Below, one piece after another: positions 1 to 11,475 of a stretch of 64,000 bases of DNA; the stretch's first letter is position 1; each line of letters opens with the position of its first letter. The stretch is from Aradus depressus (taxonomy: Eukaryota > Arthropoda > Insecta > Hemiptera > Aradidae): assembly GCA_963662175.1 (NCBI GenBank), contig OY759224.1, forward strand, positions 33,179,489-33,243,488. Direction: 5' to 3'. The notes below the pieces were generated by a model. That model saw only the letters and a program-made list of their open reading frames with translations, was not told the DNA's origin and ran no database searches. The translations under genes were made by a program, and so were the position numbers.

Positions 1-1064
1 GATCCTCAAATCTACGTTGCCTTTCAATGTGTTCTTCGTACCTATGTCACCATTCAATGTATTCCTCATATATATGGATCCCTTCAATGTGATCCTCGAA
101 TCTACGTTGCCCTTCAATGTGTTCTTCGTACCTATGTCACCATTCAATGTATTCCTCATATATATGGATCCCTTCAATGTGATCCTCGAATCTACGTTGC
201 CTTTCAATGTGATCCTCGAATCTACGTTGCCCTTCAATGTGTTCTTCGTACCTATGTCACCATTCAATGTATTCCTCATATATATATGGATCCCTTCAAT
301 GTGATCCTCGAATCTACGTTGCCTTTCAATGTGTCCGTCTTGCCTAAGGATATCTTCAATGTATTCCTCGTACATAATATGTATTCCTAAATATGTATAA
401 TAATATTCCATAATATGTATAATAATGTATTCCTCGTACATATGGATCCCTTCAATGTGATCCTCAAATCTACGTTGCCCTTCGATGTGTTCTTCGTACC
501 TATGTCACCATTCAATGTATTCCTCATATATATGGATCCCTTCAATGTGATCCTCGAATCTACGTTGCCCTTCAATGTGTTCTTCGTACCTATGTCACCA
601 TTCAATGAATTCCTCATATATATGGATCCCTTCAATGTGATCCTCGAATCTACGTTGCCTTTCAATGTGATCCTCGAATCTACGTTGCCCTTCAATGTGT
701 TCTTCGTACCTATGTCACCATTCAATGTATTCCTCATATATATATGGATCCCTTCAATGTGATCCTCGAATCTACGTTGCCTTTCAATGTGTCCGTCTTG
801 CCTAAGGATCTCTTCAATGTATTCCTCGTACATAATATGTATTCCTAAATATGTATAATAATATTCCATAATATGTATAATAATGTATTCCTCGTACATA
901 TGGATCCCTTCAATGTGATCCTCAAATCTACGTTGCCCTTCGATGTGTTCTTCGTACCTATGTCACCATTCAATGTATTCCTCATATATATGGATCCCTT
1001 CAATGTGATCCTCGAATCTACGTTGCCCTTCAATGTGTTCTTCGTACCTATGTCACCCTTCAAT
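1..1064. repeat. Satellite with 30-bp, 90-bp and 458-bp periodicity
   Basis: The basic unit is about 30 bp, recognisable by CTTCAATGT followed by NTTCCTCGTA-like sequence. Three unit variants follow one another to make a 90-bp block. The blocks form a larger unit of 458 bp: the AT-rich linker with repeated AATATGTATAATAAT lies near 385-430 and again near 843-888. The array begins before the window and ends at about 1064. Because 30 bp is ten codons and the unit lacks stops in some frames, both strands stay open as ten-residue repeats (for example MDPFNVILES). I read that as a by-product, not as coding. Confidence 0.93.
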
Positions 1065-1097
1065 GTGTTCTTCGTACCTGTATTACCATTTACTGCT

Positions 1098-1290
1098 ACG
1101 AGGGACAGCTTGCTCAAGGTTTTTTCCCTTTACAGTTACCTTGGCTAAGGGTCTTTAACGATTTCGAAAAGACCCGGGAACATCGCTTAAAATCCCATTC
1201 CGAAGGACGACGTGCTCAAGGTTTTAATTCACTTCCCAGTTAAAACACCTAGGAGCCTCGGCTAAATTTCGATCTCGAGATCTTTAGACA
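1098..1290 (-). repeat. Degenerate SINE-related fragment
   Basis: The stretch carries the complement of the SINE body signature: GGGTCTTTAACGA, then CGAAGGACGACGTGCTCAAGG, then GAGCCTCGGCT. It is a diverged minus-strand copy of the tRNA-derived family annotated at 30941-31288 or of a close relative. The tRNA-like head is badly decayed. Confidence 0.6.
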
Positions 1291-1316
1291 CCCTATGTTA
1301 TTTATTATTTACATTT

Positions 1317-1509
1317 TTTTTTTTTTCTTCTTTTTTTGGCTTTATGTACGGTGCATATTAGCCACGTCACTGTGTTATCTAATTATTTAAGACATCCATG
1401 GCCCCGGGAGTTCTATCTACGAAATAAAACTCACTCCCGGGCGGGATTCGAACCCGCAAACCATGATGAGACCAAGTGATCAAAGCCCTACGCTCTACCA
1501 TGGTCCCCA
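1317..1509 (-). mobile_element. Complete tRNA-derived SINE with a LINE-type tail
   Basis: Read on the minus strand, it starts with a tRNA-like head containing an A-box-like segment and a perfect B box (GGGTTCGAATCCC, complement at 1443-1455). A short body follows, then a hairpin (1338-1363: GGCT/AGCC outer and TATG/CATA inner pairs) and an A-rich tail. A 10-bp duplication, ATTTACATTT, flanks it at 1307-1316 and 1510-1519. The terminal hairpin has the same architecture as the 3' ends of LINEs in this window, including the full-length one at 42924-49332, so that LINE group is its likely mobiliser (inference). It is too divergent in the anticodon region to be called a functional tRNA gene. Confidence 0.82.
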
Positions 1510-1789
1510 ATTTACATTTATTTACATATTCACAACGACAACATTTGTCACTAGTGATTGTGATGTTGAGCGGTGGTGTTTACACCATATGTAAAGTAAA
1601 TATTTTGGTTAGATCTAATTAAAATTGTCGTAGAAGTAATATAGAATATTGTTTGGCTTTGCGGTACTGTTTCCAAATATTTTCCAAAAAACACATTAAG
1701 TCAGGAATGTTGGTGGATAGCTAATGACCAATAACGATGATAGCTAACCATAAGTTAAATACTGAGTTATTTTGATGCCCTTAGTTATC

Positions 1790-2372
1790 TCATGCCCGGG
1801 CTTCAACTACGAGGGACAGCGTGCTCAGGTTTTTTCCCTTTACAGTTACCTTTGTTAAGGGTCTTTAACGAGTACCTGACATTCGAAAAGGCCCGGGAAC
1901 ATCGCTTAAAATCCCATTCCGAAGGACGACGTGCTCAAGGTTTTTGTTACCTTTGCTAAGGGTCTTTAACCAGTACCTGACATTCGAAAAGACCCAGGAA
2001 CATCGCTTAAAATCCCATTCCGAAGGACGACGTGCTCAAGGTTTTTATTCACTTCCCACTTAAAACACCTGTTGCTAGATAGCTATTGACCAAAAACGAT
2101 GATAGTTAATCATAAGGTAGGAAGTTATTTTGACTCATGCCCGGGCTTTAACTACGAGGGACAGCGTGCTCAAGGTTTTCTCCTTCCCAGTTACCTTCGC
2201 TAAGGGTATTTAACGAATACCTGACGTTTAGTTACATAAGGTACAAGATTAACGAGTACCTGACATTCAAAAAAGCCCCCTGCATCATCGCCTAAGTTCC
2301 TATCAGAAGGACGACGTGCTCAAGGTTTTTACCTCTCAGATTAAATACCTATAAACCTCGGCTTGTCGTAGA
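1790..2372 (-). repeat. Tandem and degenerate SINE-related segments
   Basis: The block CTAAGGGTCTTTAAC...GAAGGACGACGTGCTCAAGG is repeated at about 1850-1945 and 1951-2045 (period about 101 bp), with a further diverged copy at 2130-2370. GCCCGGGCTT at 1796 and 2140 matches the 3' part of the SINE family in reverse. No gene is seen here. Confidence 0.6.
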
Positions 2373-2377
2373 AGAAA

Positions 2378-2560
2378 TCTTTATAAATAAAACTGAAGCA
2401 GGGTTTGTTCGTTTGTGGGTTTGTTCGAATATCATGCTCCAACCGCATGTTACCCAGGGACTTATCAATCCTCACACACATATAAAACATTTCGAGTCGT
2501 TACTTTCACAGGTTACTGAATGTTGACATTATTGAATGTAGTGGGCTGAAAAAGTTCACT
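2378..2560 (+). mobile_element. Helitron-like 5' end fragment
   Basis: The segment begins A|TC at 2377/2378 and continues with ATAAATAAAACTGAAGCAGG and TTTGTTCGTTTG. This matches the 5' ends at 16970 and 59726 (TCTATAT...AAAGCTGAAACGGGG). No 3' end (hairpin plus CTAG) follows, so it is truncated. Confidence 0.5.
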
Positions 2561-3110
2561 CTCAAATTTTCGAACAATATCTTCAGTGGGAGGTAACCTA
2601 ATTAAACCACGATAACCTCTCGTAGACTATCAACTCTTCCATAGAACATTACGTCAAATATTATAAATAATTTTCGATTTAGGGGTACCATAGGCGTTGA
2701 TTTACTGAACTAATTTTTTTCTCTAATATTTTTTTATATCTATCTCTTCTTACTGTAGATATATTTTCCCTGAGAGCACATGGTGTCTGGAAAGGAGACG
2801 TGAGATGTGTAAGAAGTCGTGCCGACTTTAAGCCAGGGCATAAAAACTCTAATAAAAAACTAAAAAAAAAAAAAAAAACTAAACCAAAAACAAATTAGAT
2901 AAAATAAATAAAAACCTTTTTATTTGGATGTAGCGGGGAGGGGCGCCCCCCCCCCCCCCCCCCCCCAGAGAGAACGAAAAGCCAACACTCAGTAAACAGG
3001 GATCTATAATGGGCTCTCTGCAAATGGGCCATTTCATTTGCATACATCGATATATTGTTGACAATCGACAGAGGAAAACTGAAAAACCAGAGAAAAAAAA
3101 TCGTCGGTGA
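2560..3110. other. No gene seen; AT-rich with a 21-C run
   Basis: Nothing coding can be supported. A run of 21 C lies at 2946-2966, and an A-rich run lies near 2862-2880. Confidence 0.5.
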
Positions 3111-3895
3111 ATCACCGACAATGTTCTTCCCCAGAACGAATTAATCTTTGGGGAATATATAACTGCCCTTTAAAAAAGATAGTTACAACTTTGTCACGTT
3201 AACTATACAATTGATACTTGTCCTTTAAAAAGTTTAAAAATAACTTCAACATTATTAGCTTTGAAATGAATAGTTTTGACTTTCTTTGCATGTCAACCTT
3301 TTGACAGAAAATAAGGCGCATAATTTCGTTACTTTTCGGCTAACATTTAAAGGAGAACTATTCGTTTTATATTTTAAATTAAAGTATCCTTTTAAAGCTT
3401 TGAACATTGATTTAAAGTTGATTGTAATTGTTTTAAATGAATTAATTTCTGTTATAGTGAAATTATTTTATCTTAGTGCAATACATTTTTTTTAGTTAGA
3501 CATAGCAATGTTTATGTTTATTTAATCTATTTTAAATATAAGCCTTAACTTTCAACTCCAAAACCAGTCGACCGTTTACGCTAATATTCAACAGTTGCAT
3601 AGCGGTTCCTGAATCCTCACACTAAATGTAGTGTCGATAAATTCATTACATCGGCAGATATTTTATTTTTTGAATTAATCCTCCCCCCCCCCCCCCCCCC
3701 TCACGTGGACCCCCTTCTATCCGGCCGATTTGACAGGTATGTACAGATTGGGTTTTGACTTCAGAATGAAATTTCTAATCGATACGTTTATTATATCGGC
3801 AGTTATTAAGGTTTTCGAGTTGTGTGAGCTGGGGGGAGGCTTAACTCAAAAACTTTAATAACTGCCGATAGAATGAATGAGTGAGATTTTCATAG
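3111..3895. repeat. CCCCAG-family repeat copies in inverted arrangement
   Basis: The family signature is present: CACCGACAATGT then TTCCCCAGAACGAATTAAT at the left, GTGTCGATAAATTCATTACA and CGGCAGATATT inside, an 18-C run at 3683-3700, then CGGCCGATTTGAC. Around 3797-3880 the segment ATCGGCAGTTATTAAGG is followed by its inverted copy (CTTTAATAACTGCCGAT), forming a long hairpin. Confidence 0.7.
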
Positions 3896-5480
3896 CTTAA
3901 AATGTCGACGATATTATCAAATCAAAATAAAAGTAATTTAGAGTAGAAAATTCCAGGAGGGATTAATAAATATATTGATTTAGGATTTATAATCCTAAAT
4001 TATTATAATAATTATAAATGGATGAGGATTTGATTAATGTGTGGGCTCAGGTGATCCGGGGGACGTAGTAGGTCCCATTTAGTGGTTGTCAGAGGCTGAG
4101 GGACAGACAAGCTTACATTTCTCTACTGTCAAGCCATTGTGTAATTAAAGGGCATACCACTCGACTCGCCTTCCAATGAATTATCATTGTTGACCGAGCC
4201 AAGTCAGTTAGCTCTTTCCTTTTGAGTCGTCAGGATTTCAGCTTGTTTGAGCGTTCTACGATATTTGTCACATCTGGCCTCAGATTTACATAAAATGTTG
4301 CATAAATGTTAATTAGTTCACCGGACAGAACTCTTTTGTTTTTGGCTATCATCTAACTAGTAAATGTCACTTAAAAATATTATTTAAGCAGCTTTTGTCA
4401 CTCAAGTTATATAGTCAATCAGTGTTTTCATGTTTTTTTTTTTTTGTTTCTGAAAGGGTTGCATTGAAATGAAGATTAAATTAATTTCATTTAAGAAAAT
4501 AAATTTACAATATAAGAATAATTTGTACACTGCAAATCGTATGCTTTTTGTGTATTTAAAAAACTATTTAGATACTTAAAAACAATGTGGCAACACTGTG
4601 TCAGCTGATTTTGTTTAGTGTCTACATGTAGTTGGAACTTGTAATTCAAAGCCATATATTTATTATTATAATAATTAAAAGTAAGTTTCACAATAAAATG
4701 AACTTTAAATTGAGTAAGCCTATTTTTTATCATTAATGCTAAGACTATAGTCTTCTTGAAAACACATTGTTGGAAGTTTCTTTTTAGTTCAAACTTTTTA
4801 AGGTTAGGAATACTACTACTTTTATTCGATCGTTATTTTCTTCAACTAGTTATATTTTGCAATTTAATATTTCTTTTTATGTATTAGTTATTCTCTGTTT
4901 TAGTAAGTATTTAGAATCCTTGTGTCACTGAGTTCACTAGCTATTAAGTTCCTACAATACATGTTATTCCATGATTCATTGTAACATATTTCTATTTAAA
5001 AGCAACGAAGCTACATTTCGTTGTATTGGTACACATATGTAGGTATTATTTCCACAGATAATCGAAGTATTTAGTAGCCAGCAAAAAATATATACAAATT
5101 CACCAAAACAATTCATTTCGATAAAATAAAAGATTGTTTAAATAATGTTGTTATTTAATAATTCTGAACAAATATAAAAACAATGAAATTATTTTATTTT
5201 ATGAATTAATATACAAGCATTTGAATTGAGATATTCAAAGTATGTTAATTAACAGATTTTTAGCTAATTTATCAATAACTATGTTTGCTTTTGGGTTAAT
5301 TCTGATTCTACATTTAAAGTAATCAGTGAGTTTAATAACACATAACTCACTCAATCTATTTTAATTTTCAATTAGACGAGGCATCTAAAATTTACGTAGG
5401 TTTGTATAAATTTGCAATAATTCACTGAAATGGAGATTAACCGTAAACTATGTTGATGTCCCAGATGGTTGGTCACTATT
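3896..5480. other. AT-rich interval, no gene seen
   Basis: Only short stop-interrupted frames are present. I see no splice-consistent coding, TIR or tandem structure that I can support. Confidence 0.5.
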
Positions 5481-5488
5481 GCAGGTGG

Positions 5489-5780
5489 AGAGCGCCAGTA
5501 GCTTAAGATCGCGAGGGTTCGAACCCGGTCGAGGACCTTAGGTTTTTCATCTGGGAGGTGGAAAAACTTTGACCACGCCCTCCTCAGGATGGGACGTTAA
5601 AGGCTGGTCCCGAGCCTGTATGATGTCTGGAATTGGTTAAAGACCCCCTACTCTGTAGTGAATAAACCTGGTTAGGCAAAATTTATGACTCCCACTGCAG
5701 AGTCGGGCTCATGTCCACCAGAGCGCTCTGGTAGTAGGCGATATGACCTCGTCGTTTAAGCCCGGGCGTGAGTAAAGTAA
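5489..5780 (+). mobile_element. tRNA-derived SINE copy
   Basis: The B box is GGGTTCGAACCCG near 5515. It is followed by GAGGACCTTAGG, the CTGGGAGG segment, GGATGGGACGTTAAAGG, GGTCCCGAGCCTG, the GGGCTCATGTCCACCAGAGC segment and the 3' part GTAGGCGATATGACCTCG...GCCCGGGCGTGAGT. It is nearly full length but diverged. It is followed, tail to tail, by a minus-strand copy at 5849-6142. Confidence 0.8.
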
Positions 5781-5789
5781 GTTTTCGCA

Positions 5790-6800
5790 TGAATCCATAT
5801 CTAAAGCTCTTGAAACTTTAAACGAAAGTCTTCTCTTCAATGATTTAAGATTAGGTTAGGTTTTATGACTCATGCCCAGGCTTTAACTACTACATATCGC
5901 CTACTACCAGAGCGCTCTTTCGTCACTCTGGTGGACATGAGCCCGACTCTACTGTGGGAGTTCTAAATTTTGCCTACCCTAATTTTTTATTCACATAGGA
6001 TAGGGGTCTTTAACGAGTACCTGACATCGTACAGGCTCGGGACCATCGCTTAGCCCCCCATCCGAAGGACGGCGTGCTTAAGTTTATTTTACCTCCCAGA
6101 TAAAACAAACTAAGGGCCTCGGTTCGAACCCACGATCTTCAGCAATGATTTAATGTTAAATGTGTCTAAAACCACTATTTTAAACTTCAAAATTACGAAT
6201 AAATTGTCAGAAGAAAAACAACCGTTAACTGTCTATACTATTTCAGTATCATTTAAAGATAATATAAAATTCCTAGGTCTCCATATTGATACGAAACTTA
6301 CATGGGCTGAACATACGGCTATTATCGGTAAGAAACTGAGTTCCGTTTGCTTCTTACTTCGAAATCTTAAAAGATCGTGCCAAAGGAAACATTTACTCTA
6401 TATTACGCCTATTTTCATTCCATAATCAGTTACGGTTTAATACATTGGGGAGCTTGTAGCTCGAGTATTAATATTTTCAGACTTCAAAACAAAGCACTAA
6501 GAATAACAAACAATATTACTCAAAGAACAAGCTGCAGAGAAGTATTTAAAAAACTTAATCCTGCCAACAAAATCCTGCCTTAGCCATCGCAGTTTATATT
6601 TGAAACATTAATGGTTATTAGAAAAAATAAAAATATTTTCCCAATACTAGTCATGATTTCGATACCAGGAAGAAAGAAGACTTTCGAATAACTAAACATT
6701 GCTCTTCTCTTTTTGAAAAAAGTATAACTCATAAAGGAATTAATTTATTTAATGCCCTTCCCCACTTCTTGATGTCAATCAGTCAAACTTCAACTAATAA
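5790..6800 (+). pseudogene. Non-LTR reverse transcriptase C-terminal remnant
   Basis: This is the decayed 3' half of a CR1/jockey-like LINE ORF2. Reading frames give, in order: a SKALETLNESLLFNDL segment before 5848; then (after a SINE insertion) LNVSKTTILNFK and FLGLHIDTKLTW; then YFHSIISYGLIHWGACSSS and FRLQNKALRIT; then SCREVFKKLN; and finally a SLFEKS...GINLFNALP tail near 6770. These match the post-catalytic, thumb and C-terminal regions of animal LINE reverse transcriptases. Stops at about 6425, 6580 and 6610 and frame changes show it is dead. The 11-bp duplication CAATGATTTAA at 5838-5848 and 6143-6153 marks the SINE insertion inside it. The catalytic YADD region is not present. Confidence 0.85.
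5849..6142 (-). mobile_element. SINE copy inserted in a LINE remnant
   Basis: This is a minus-strand copy of the tRNA-derived family, with its 3' tail (TTAGGTTAGGTTTTATGACTC, complement of the CCTAA-containing end) at the left. The head is 5'-truncated just past the B box. A perfect 11-bp TSD, CAATGATTTAA, flanks it at 5838-5848 and 6143-6153. Removing the insertion restores an uninterrupted LINE reading frame. Confidence 0.9.
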
Positions 6801-7640
6801 TGTTTATGTTAGAGGAAACCCTTTACATGGAAACGGAATTTTATTCTCACTGTTCAAAAAGAATAATATAATCACAATAAAGAATTATGTTTCATATCCA
6901 AAAACATTATTTGATACAAAGCTTTCATTTTTATTTTTTTGGGCAGAGTTCCTCCACACCTCAAAGATCAATCGAACGTTATGTTTAATCATTATTTCTC
7001 ATTACTTGTTTACTAATTTTCTTTATTTCTCTTGGTATATTGTTTTATGGATCTATTTATTTATATATAATTTTTTATTTTTTATATATTTTTTTTAATT
7101 TAATTAATATGTAGGTACATATATTTTTTAATGTATTTATTATTTTTTAAATATTTGTTATTGTTACGTTGTTTTCTTTCTCTTTTCTGTATCTCGCACA
7201 TTGGGACCTGACGAGGGACGTAAGAACTATGAACCTCCTGATGAAGACATTTCCGGAAGAGTTTTAAAAAATAATTATCTTAATTTTTATTAAATTGGAA
7301 AAATCTGCTTACTACAAATGTATTTATATATTAACATTATCCTTTTTGTACTCATAAATTTTTAAGTATTTATCTATTAAGTTTTTTTCATTTAATTTTG
7401 CTTTTTTTAATAGTTTTAATACGTGTATTAGACTCCAATAGTTCATAAACATTTATAATTATCTTAATGTATACATTCTTATGACGTATCCTATTACCAT
7501 GTATTGGTTTATTATTATTATAAATTATTATTATAAAACTCTGTGTCTGGGTGATATTGTGTTCACAGACATTCACACATACCGACAGAAGATTTTTGTT
7601 TTCATCTTTGATATTCGACTCCCTAATACCGGCCAAATAA
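6800..7640. other. AT-rich interval, no gene seen
   Basis: Probably partly the 3' untranslated end of the LINE remnant at 5790-6800. Short frames here are T-rich and look non-coding. Confidence 0.45.
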
Positions 7641-7642
7641 CC

Positions 7643-8035
7643 TCACTAACCTACTTTAAGCTACTAACCAGGCAACGCAGGGTAAACTGCTAGTTACATT
7701 TAAAAATATAATTTTTGTAATCAGACAGATATCATTTTTTTTTTTTTTGGAATGAAGAGGTCGGAAAGCATGATGTTCCGATAAAAAACAACATCGGATT
7801 TGCGACCTTTTACATAACTTCCCCTATACTTCGTATAGCTGGGGAAGTTTTATAATCGGTTGGAAATTCGATGTCGAGTTTTCAACGGAATTTCATGTTT
7901 TCCGACCTCTTGATTCCCCAAATATTGAAAAAAATGACATCTGTCTGATTATAAAAATTATATTTTTTTTATGTAACTAGCAGTTAACCCTGCGTTGCCT
8001 TGTTAGTAGCTTAAAGTAGGTTATTAACTGTAACC
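7643..8035. mobile_element. Inverted pair of Helitron-like 3' ends around a CCCCAG repeat
   Basis: Arms of about 125 bp face each other. The left arm (about 7643-7770) contains GGCAACGCAGGGTAAACTG and CTAG|T near 7687-7692. The right arm (about 7905-8032) contains the reverse complement ending ACTAGCAGTTAACCCTGCG. Each resembles the Helitron 3' terminus GGCAACGC...ATTACTGCTAG seen at 59725 and 61190. The centre holds CCTATACTTCGTATAGC and CTGGGGAAG of the CCCCAG family. Confidence 0.6.
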
Positions 8036-8349
8036 GCTACATGAGACATTTCATGAGCCGATATAGGTCCAGTATTTCTGTGGATATTACTGGCCTCTCA
8101 ACACAACCTGTATTTTAAGTTGAGCTTGAAAGCCCCTGCCAATTTCGTGAGTATACCTTGAACCGTTTTCCCATCAAGTTCAAACAAATATAATACATAC
8201 ATTCAGGTAGAAAATTGAACTTATGGCCTCATATAAGACCTTCATATAACATGAAACGGATTTCTGATCAAACGGAAAATCATACCGGCCTTCTACAGAA
8301 AAAAAAAAACTTCAATTTTCTATACTGGGAGGCCCAACTAAGGAAGATT

Positions 8350-8870
8350 GCAGTTAGAGAATGTCGTTGGTGAATCACCAGCTATGTACTTCCCCAGCAC
8401 AAATTAATCAATTAACTTCTCGCTCTCCCTCCAAAACAAATGGACCGATAAGGCTAAAACTCAATAATTTGACTTACATAGTGCCTTCTAAATCCTCAAA
8501 GTAAATTTTGTGTCGATACATTCATTACATCGGCAGTTAATCCCCCCCTCTGTTCCCCCTTTCCCTTCTACCAATTTTGCTGTCAATTTATTGTATCATT
8601 CCTTATGTAGTTTTGAATCTTAATATAAAATTTCATGTCGATACATTCATTTCATTGGCAGTTATTAGAGGTTTTGTGTTTAGTCTCCCATCTTGCCTTC
8701 TGACGATTTGTCTGAAAATGAATAGGTATCGTGTTTTTCAGTTGTCACCCTCTGACCATCTTCTGCTGATTCCGCTGAAAATTAAAAGTTGTCGTCCTTA
8801 TGAAATTTCGTGACAGGGCGTTATGAGTGTTTTTGTGTTAGCCCTCCCCTCTTTAATCCCCCTTCTAGGG
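8350..8870 (+). repeat. CCCCAG-family repeat
   Basis: The family order is seen: TGAATCACCAGCTATGTAC, TTCCCCAGCACAAATTAATC, TCGCTCTCCCTCCAAAAC, GTGTCGATACATTCATTACA, TCGGCAGTTA, a C-rich segment, then a second TCGATACATTCATTTCATTG. No gene is seen. Confidence 0.7.
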
Positions 8871-8875
8871 ATGTA

Positions 8876-8945
8876 AAACTATCGATAGTTGACGTTAATG
8901 ATAGTTTCGATACTATCAGCGTTAAACTATCGATAGTAGTATTTT
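8876..8945. repeat. Palindromic TATCGATA-rich segment (hAT-end-like)
   Basis: Repeated ACTATCGATAGT and GATACTATC motifs in both orientations within 70 bp resemble the subterminal motifs of the hAT element at 51563-52954. No matching second end or TSD was found. Confidence 0.35.
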
Positions 8946-9239
8946 TGGAGTCAATGGATCTGAAAACATGATTTCTAATGGATTACATACTTCGTTCTAT
9001 ACTTCTACTACAAGGAAGTAAACCAGTGGAACGTTACGTTTGTTTCATGTTTGTACGTGGTACCGTCTGGCTGAAAAGATGGCGTCGTATTGGGCCAGAC
9101 TCCCCGTGTGTAAGCTCCTATTGTATTTCTGCCAAAATCGGCTGAAGAAGACCCGCTCTTGTGGAGGACTTAACACTATAACCCTCCAATTGCTGTTCAT
9201 GGAATGGACATTTCGATAAGAAATTTTAATTAGTTATTG

Positions 9240-9420
9240 TGACTCATGCCCGGGCTTTAACTCATAACGTCTACTAACAGAGCGCTCTTTTCTCGCTCTG
9301 GTGGACATGAGCCCGACTACTGTGGGGGTCTTACAATTTGTCTGCCTAGGTTGAGTTAACAAGAGTTTGGGTCTTTAACGACTACCGGACATCGGCTTGG
9401 GGCAATCAAGGAAATGTATA
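9240..9420 (-). mobile_element. Partial SINE copy
   Basis: It contains CATGCCCGGGCTTTAACT, AGAGCGCTCTTTTCTCGCTC, TGGACATGAGCCCGACT and GGGTCTTTAACG, the reverse of the SINE 3' half. The tRNA head is missing. Confidence 0.7.
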
Positions 9421-9842
9421 AAAAAAATTTTGTGTGGAATCAGATTCTACAGATTTTCAGCCAAATAAGACCGACTAAAGATACGAGCCAGTAGCTGGAC
9501 GAATGACTAATAGAGGCTATCTCCCTCTTGTTATAACAATGGTTTATTATATCATTGTTTCTTATAACAATGGTTATTCTAGACACTTCAAGTTACTTCT
9601 CTTTTTCTCTCTTCAAGACAGTTTCTCTCTTTCTCTTTGAAACACTTGAAAACACTTCTCTCTTCCTCTTTCAGACACTCCTTTCTTTAAGACATTTCTA
9701 AAACATGTCAAACAGCCCCTTCGAACGTGATGATTGCAGGGGTGGGTTTTGTACCCACGTTATCCAAGCCTGAAGACCCATATAACAGCCCCTCAAATCC
9801 TTTGAAAGCTCTGTTTCCTCCTCGAATATTCTCCATCGGACG
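9421..9842. other. No gene seen; CT-rich stretch
   Basis: A pyrimidine-rich segment lies at about 9590-9690, and a short direct repeat TTATAACAATGGTT at about 9530-9575. Nothing coding. Confidence 0.4.
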
Positions 9843-9975
9843 TTCCCTACTCTAGGTAAATAAACCTGGTTAAGCGAAATATATTTAGAACTCCCACCGT
9901 AGTGTCGAGCTCATGTTCACCACGAAAGAGCGTTCTGTTAGTAGGCGATATAACCTCGTAGTTAAAACCCGGATA
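9843..9975 (+). mobile_element. Partial SINE copy (3' part)
   Basis: It contains CTAGGTAAATAAACCTGGTT, the GAACTCCCACCGTAG segment, and GTAGGCGATATAACCTCGTA with ACCCGGATATGAGTCAC. Only the 3' half is present. Confidence 0.65.
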
Positions 9976-10151
9976 TGAGTCACATTAACTAACACACAAA
10001 TTATGGTATATGGTATTATAATTAAAACCGACCACAACAGGAGATTAAATCATTTTCAGATCTTTTCGAGCTAAAATGATCGGGAAAGGTACGTAAATTT
10101 TCTGAAAACAATTCAATACGGCAATGTTGGTACATCGAGTATACGAGTATA

Positions 10152-10665
10152 ATGGTATGTATGGTAAGAAGTATAGTGTTCGTACATGTCAAGAGGATTT
10201 CTCGACCCAGTCAGTACAAGGGTAGATACTACATACAGCCTTATTCAGCCCAAGATTCCCACCCAACCATGGTTCAAGACGTACGACAAGCCCAGATCAT
10301 TTTTCACGACTCTCATTCGCCTTCGTCTAAACCATAATCGGCTCCCATTTCACCTGCGCAAGATACACATTCTACCTTCACCGTAATGTACCTACCAACA
10401 GCAAGTAGAAGCGGATGTGAACCAGGGCATCTTGGCTTGTCCACTTACCAGCTCAGAACGCGAAAATATGTTTAATGTTCGCATACAAAACAGGATGGTG
10501 CTCCCCACTACGGTCCAACTAATAGTGTTTCGAACCAAAAACCAAGACATTTTTGATACATTGTCCAGATATATTTCTATCAATAAGATAGTTATATAAC
10601 TTTACATTGTTAGTAAATGGCGGATATGCTGTCCATAAGGCCATAAACAAATGAATAAAAATAAA
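10152..10665 (+). pseudogene. LINE ORF2 C-terminal and 3'-end fragment
   Basis: Frames give PWFKTYDKPRSF then LIRLRLNHNRLPFHLRKIHI, and after a frame change QVEADVNQGILACPLTSSER. This is the RLRxxHxxxPxHLxKI...CP...R pattern of the zinc-binding C-terminus of I/R1/jockey ORF2 proteins. The 3' end at 10619-10642 is a hairpin (GGC/GCC outer, TATG/CATA inner) followed by an A-rich tail, like the other LINE ends here. It is 5'-truncated and frame-shifted. Confidence 0.75.
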
Positions 10666-11475
10666 TAAATTATGGTTTCTATTTTATATGTAAATAATGT
10701 TTATCAGCTTTTCTGAAAAAAATGCATTTGGTCATTTTTACCACCAAACTCCTCTGTGCCAACCATACATTGTAGACGGGAAAAACAATGTTTTTTTCAC
10801 ACTTTTTCAGATTGGAAACAAATTGTTGAATGTTCAGATTCACATCAAGGGGGGGGGGAAATATACACTGATGGGAAATATATTTGAAGAAAAAAACATT
10901 ATCAGATCACACATTGAAAGGATCCATTGGTGAACACAAACAGAAAAATATATTTATCGAATCGTATAAAAAATGTTGAGTTTTCATAAATATTTCATGT
11001 TTTCTGACCACCTAATTCTATAAATTAAAGACATATTTCCTCTCTGTGTGTGCCTCTTTGATCATGATAATTGCTAATCGATTGAATGAATCGACACGAA
11101 ATTTTATATGTGTATCAAAAAAGGACGACACTTATTGCTTTTCATACAAATAGACAAAAAGAAAGAGGGGTGGAAGGGGGGAGGGGGGCTTAACAAAAGA
11201 TACTTATAACGCGATTTAATGAATGTATCGATACAAAACTTTATATTTAATTTCAAATTCCAATAAAGACGACACTTATACTTTTTCAGCGAATATGGCA
11301 GAAGGGAAGGGGGGATTAGCGGAGGGGGCTCAATTCATAAACTGCAATAACTGCCGATGTAATGAATGTATCGACACACAGTTTTTCCCCATACATAAAC
11401 TTGGGTTTGGAGGAAGAGCGAAAATATAGTTGATTAATTCGTGCTGGGGAAGTACATAGCTAATGATCGTGGCAC
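10666..11475. repeat. CCCCAG-family fragments
   Basis: Minus-strand family pieces are visible: G-rich runs near 11168-11190, ATGAATGTATCGATAC at 11221, AACTGCCGATGTAATGAATG near 11350, and the terminal AATTCGTGCTGGGGAAGTAC near 11435. No gene is seen. Confidence 0.6.

Noticed and set aside
17..899. Satellite ORFs of 91-170 codons on both strands
   Set aside because: They result from a 30-bp repeat without stops; both strands are open and the peptides are simple repeats.
1..1064. CRISPR array
   Set aside because: Units are contiguous without unique spacers, and the context is eukaryotic.
7205..7260. Hammerhead-like CTGACGA and CTGATGA boxes
   Set aside because: Neither is followed by a pairable stem II and GAAA in the right spacing; no inverted partner was found.
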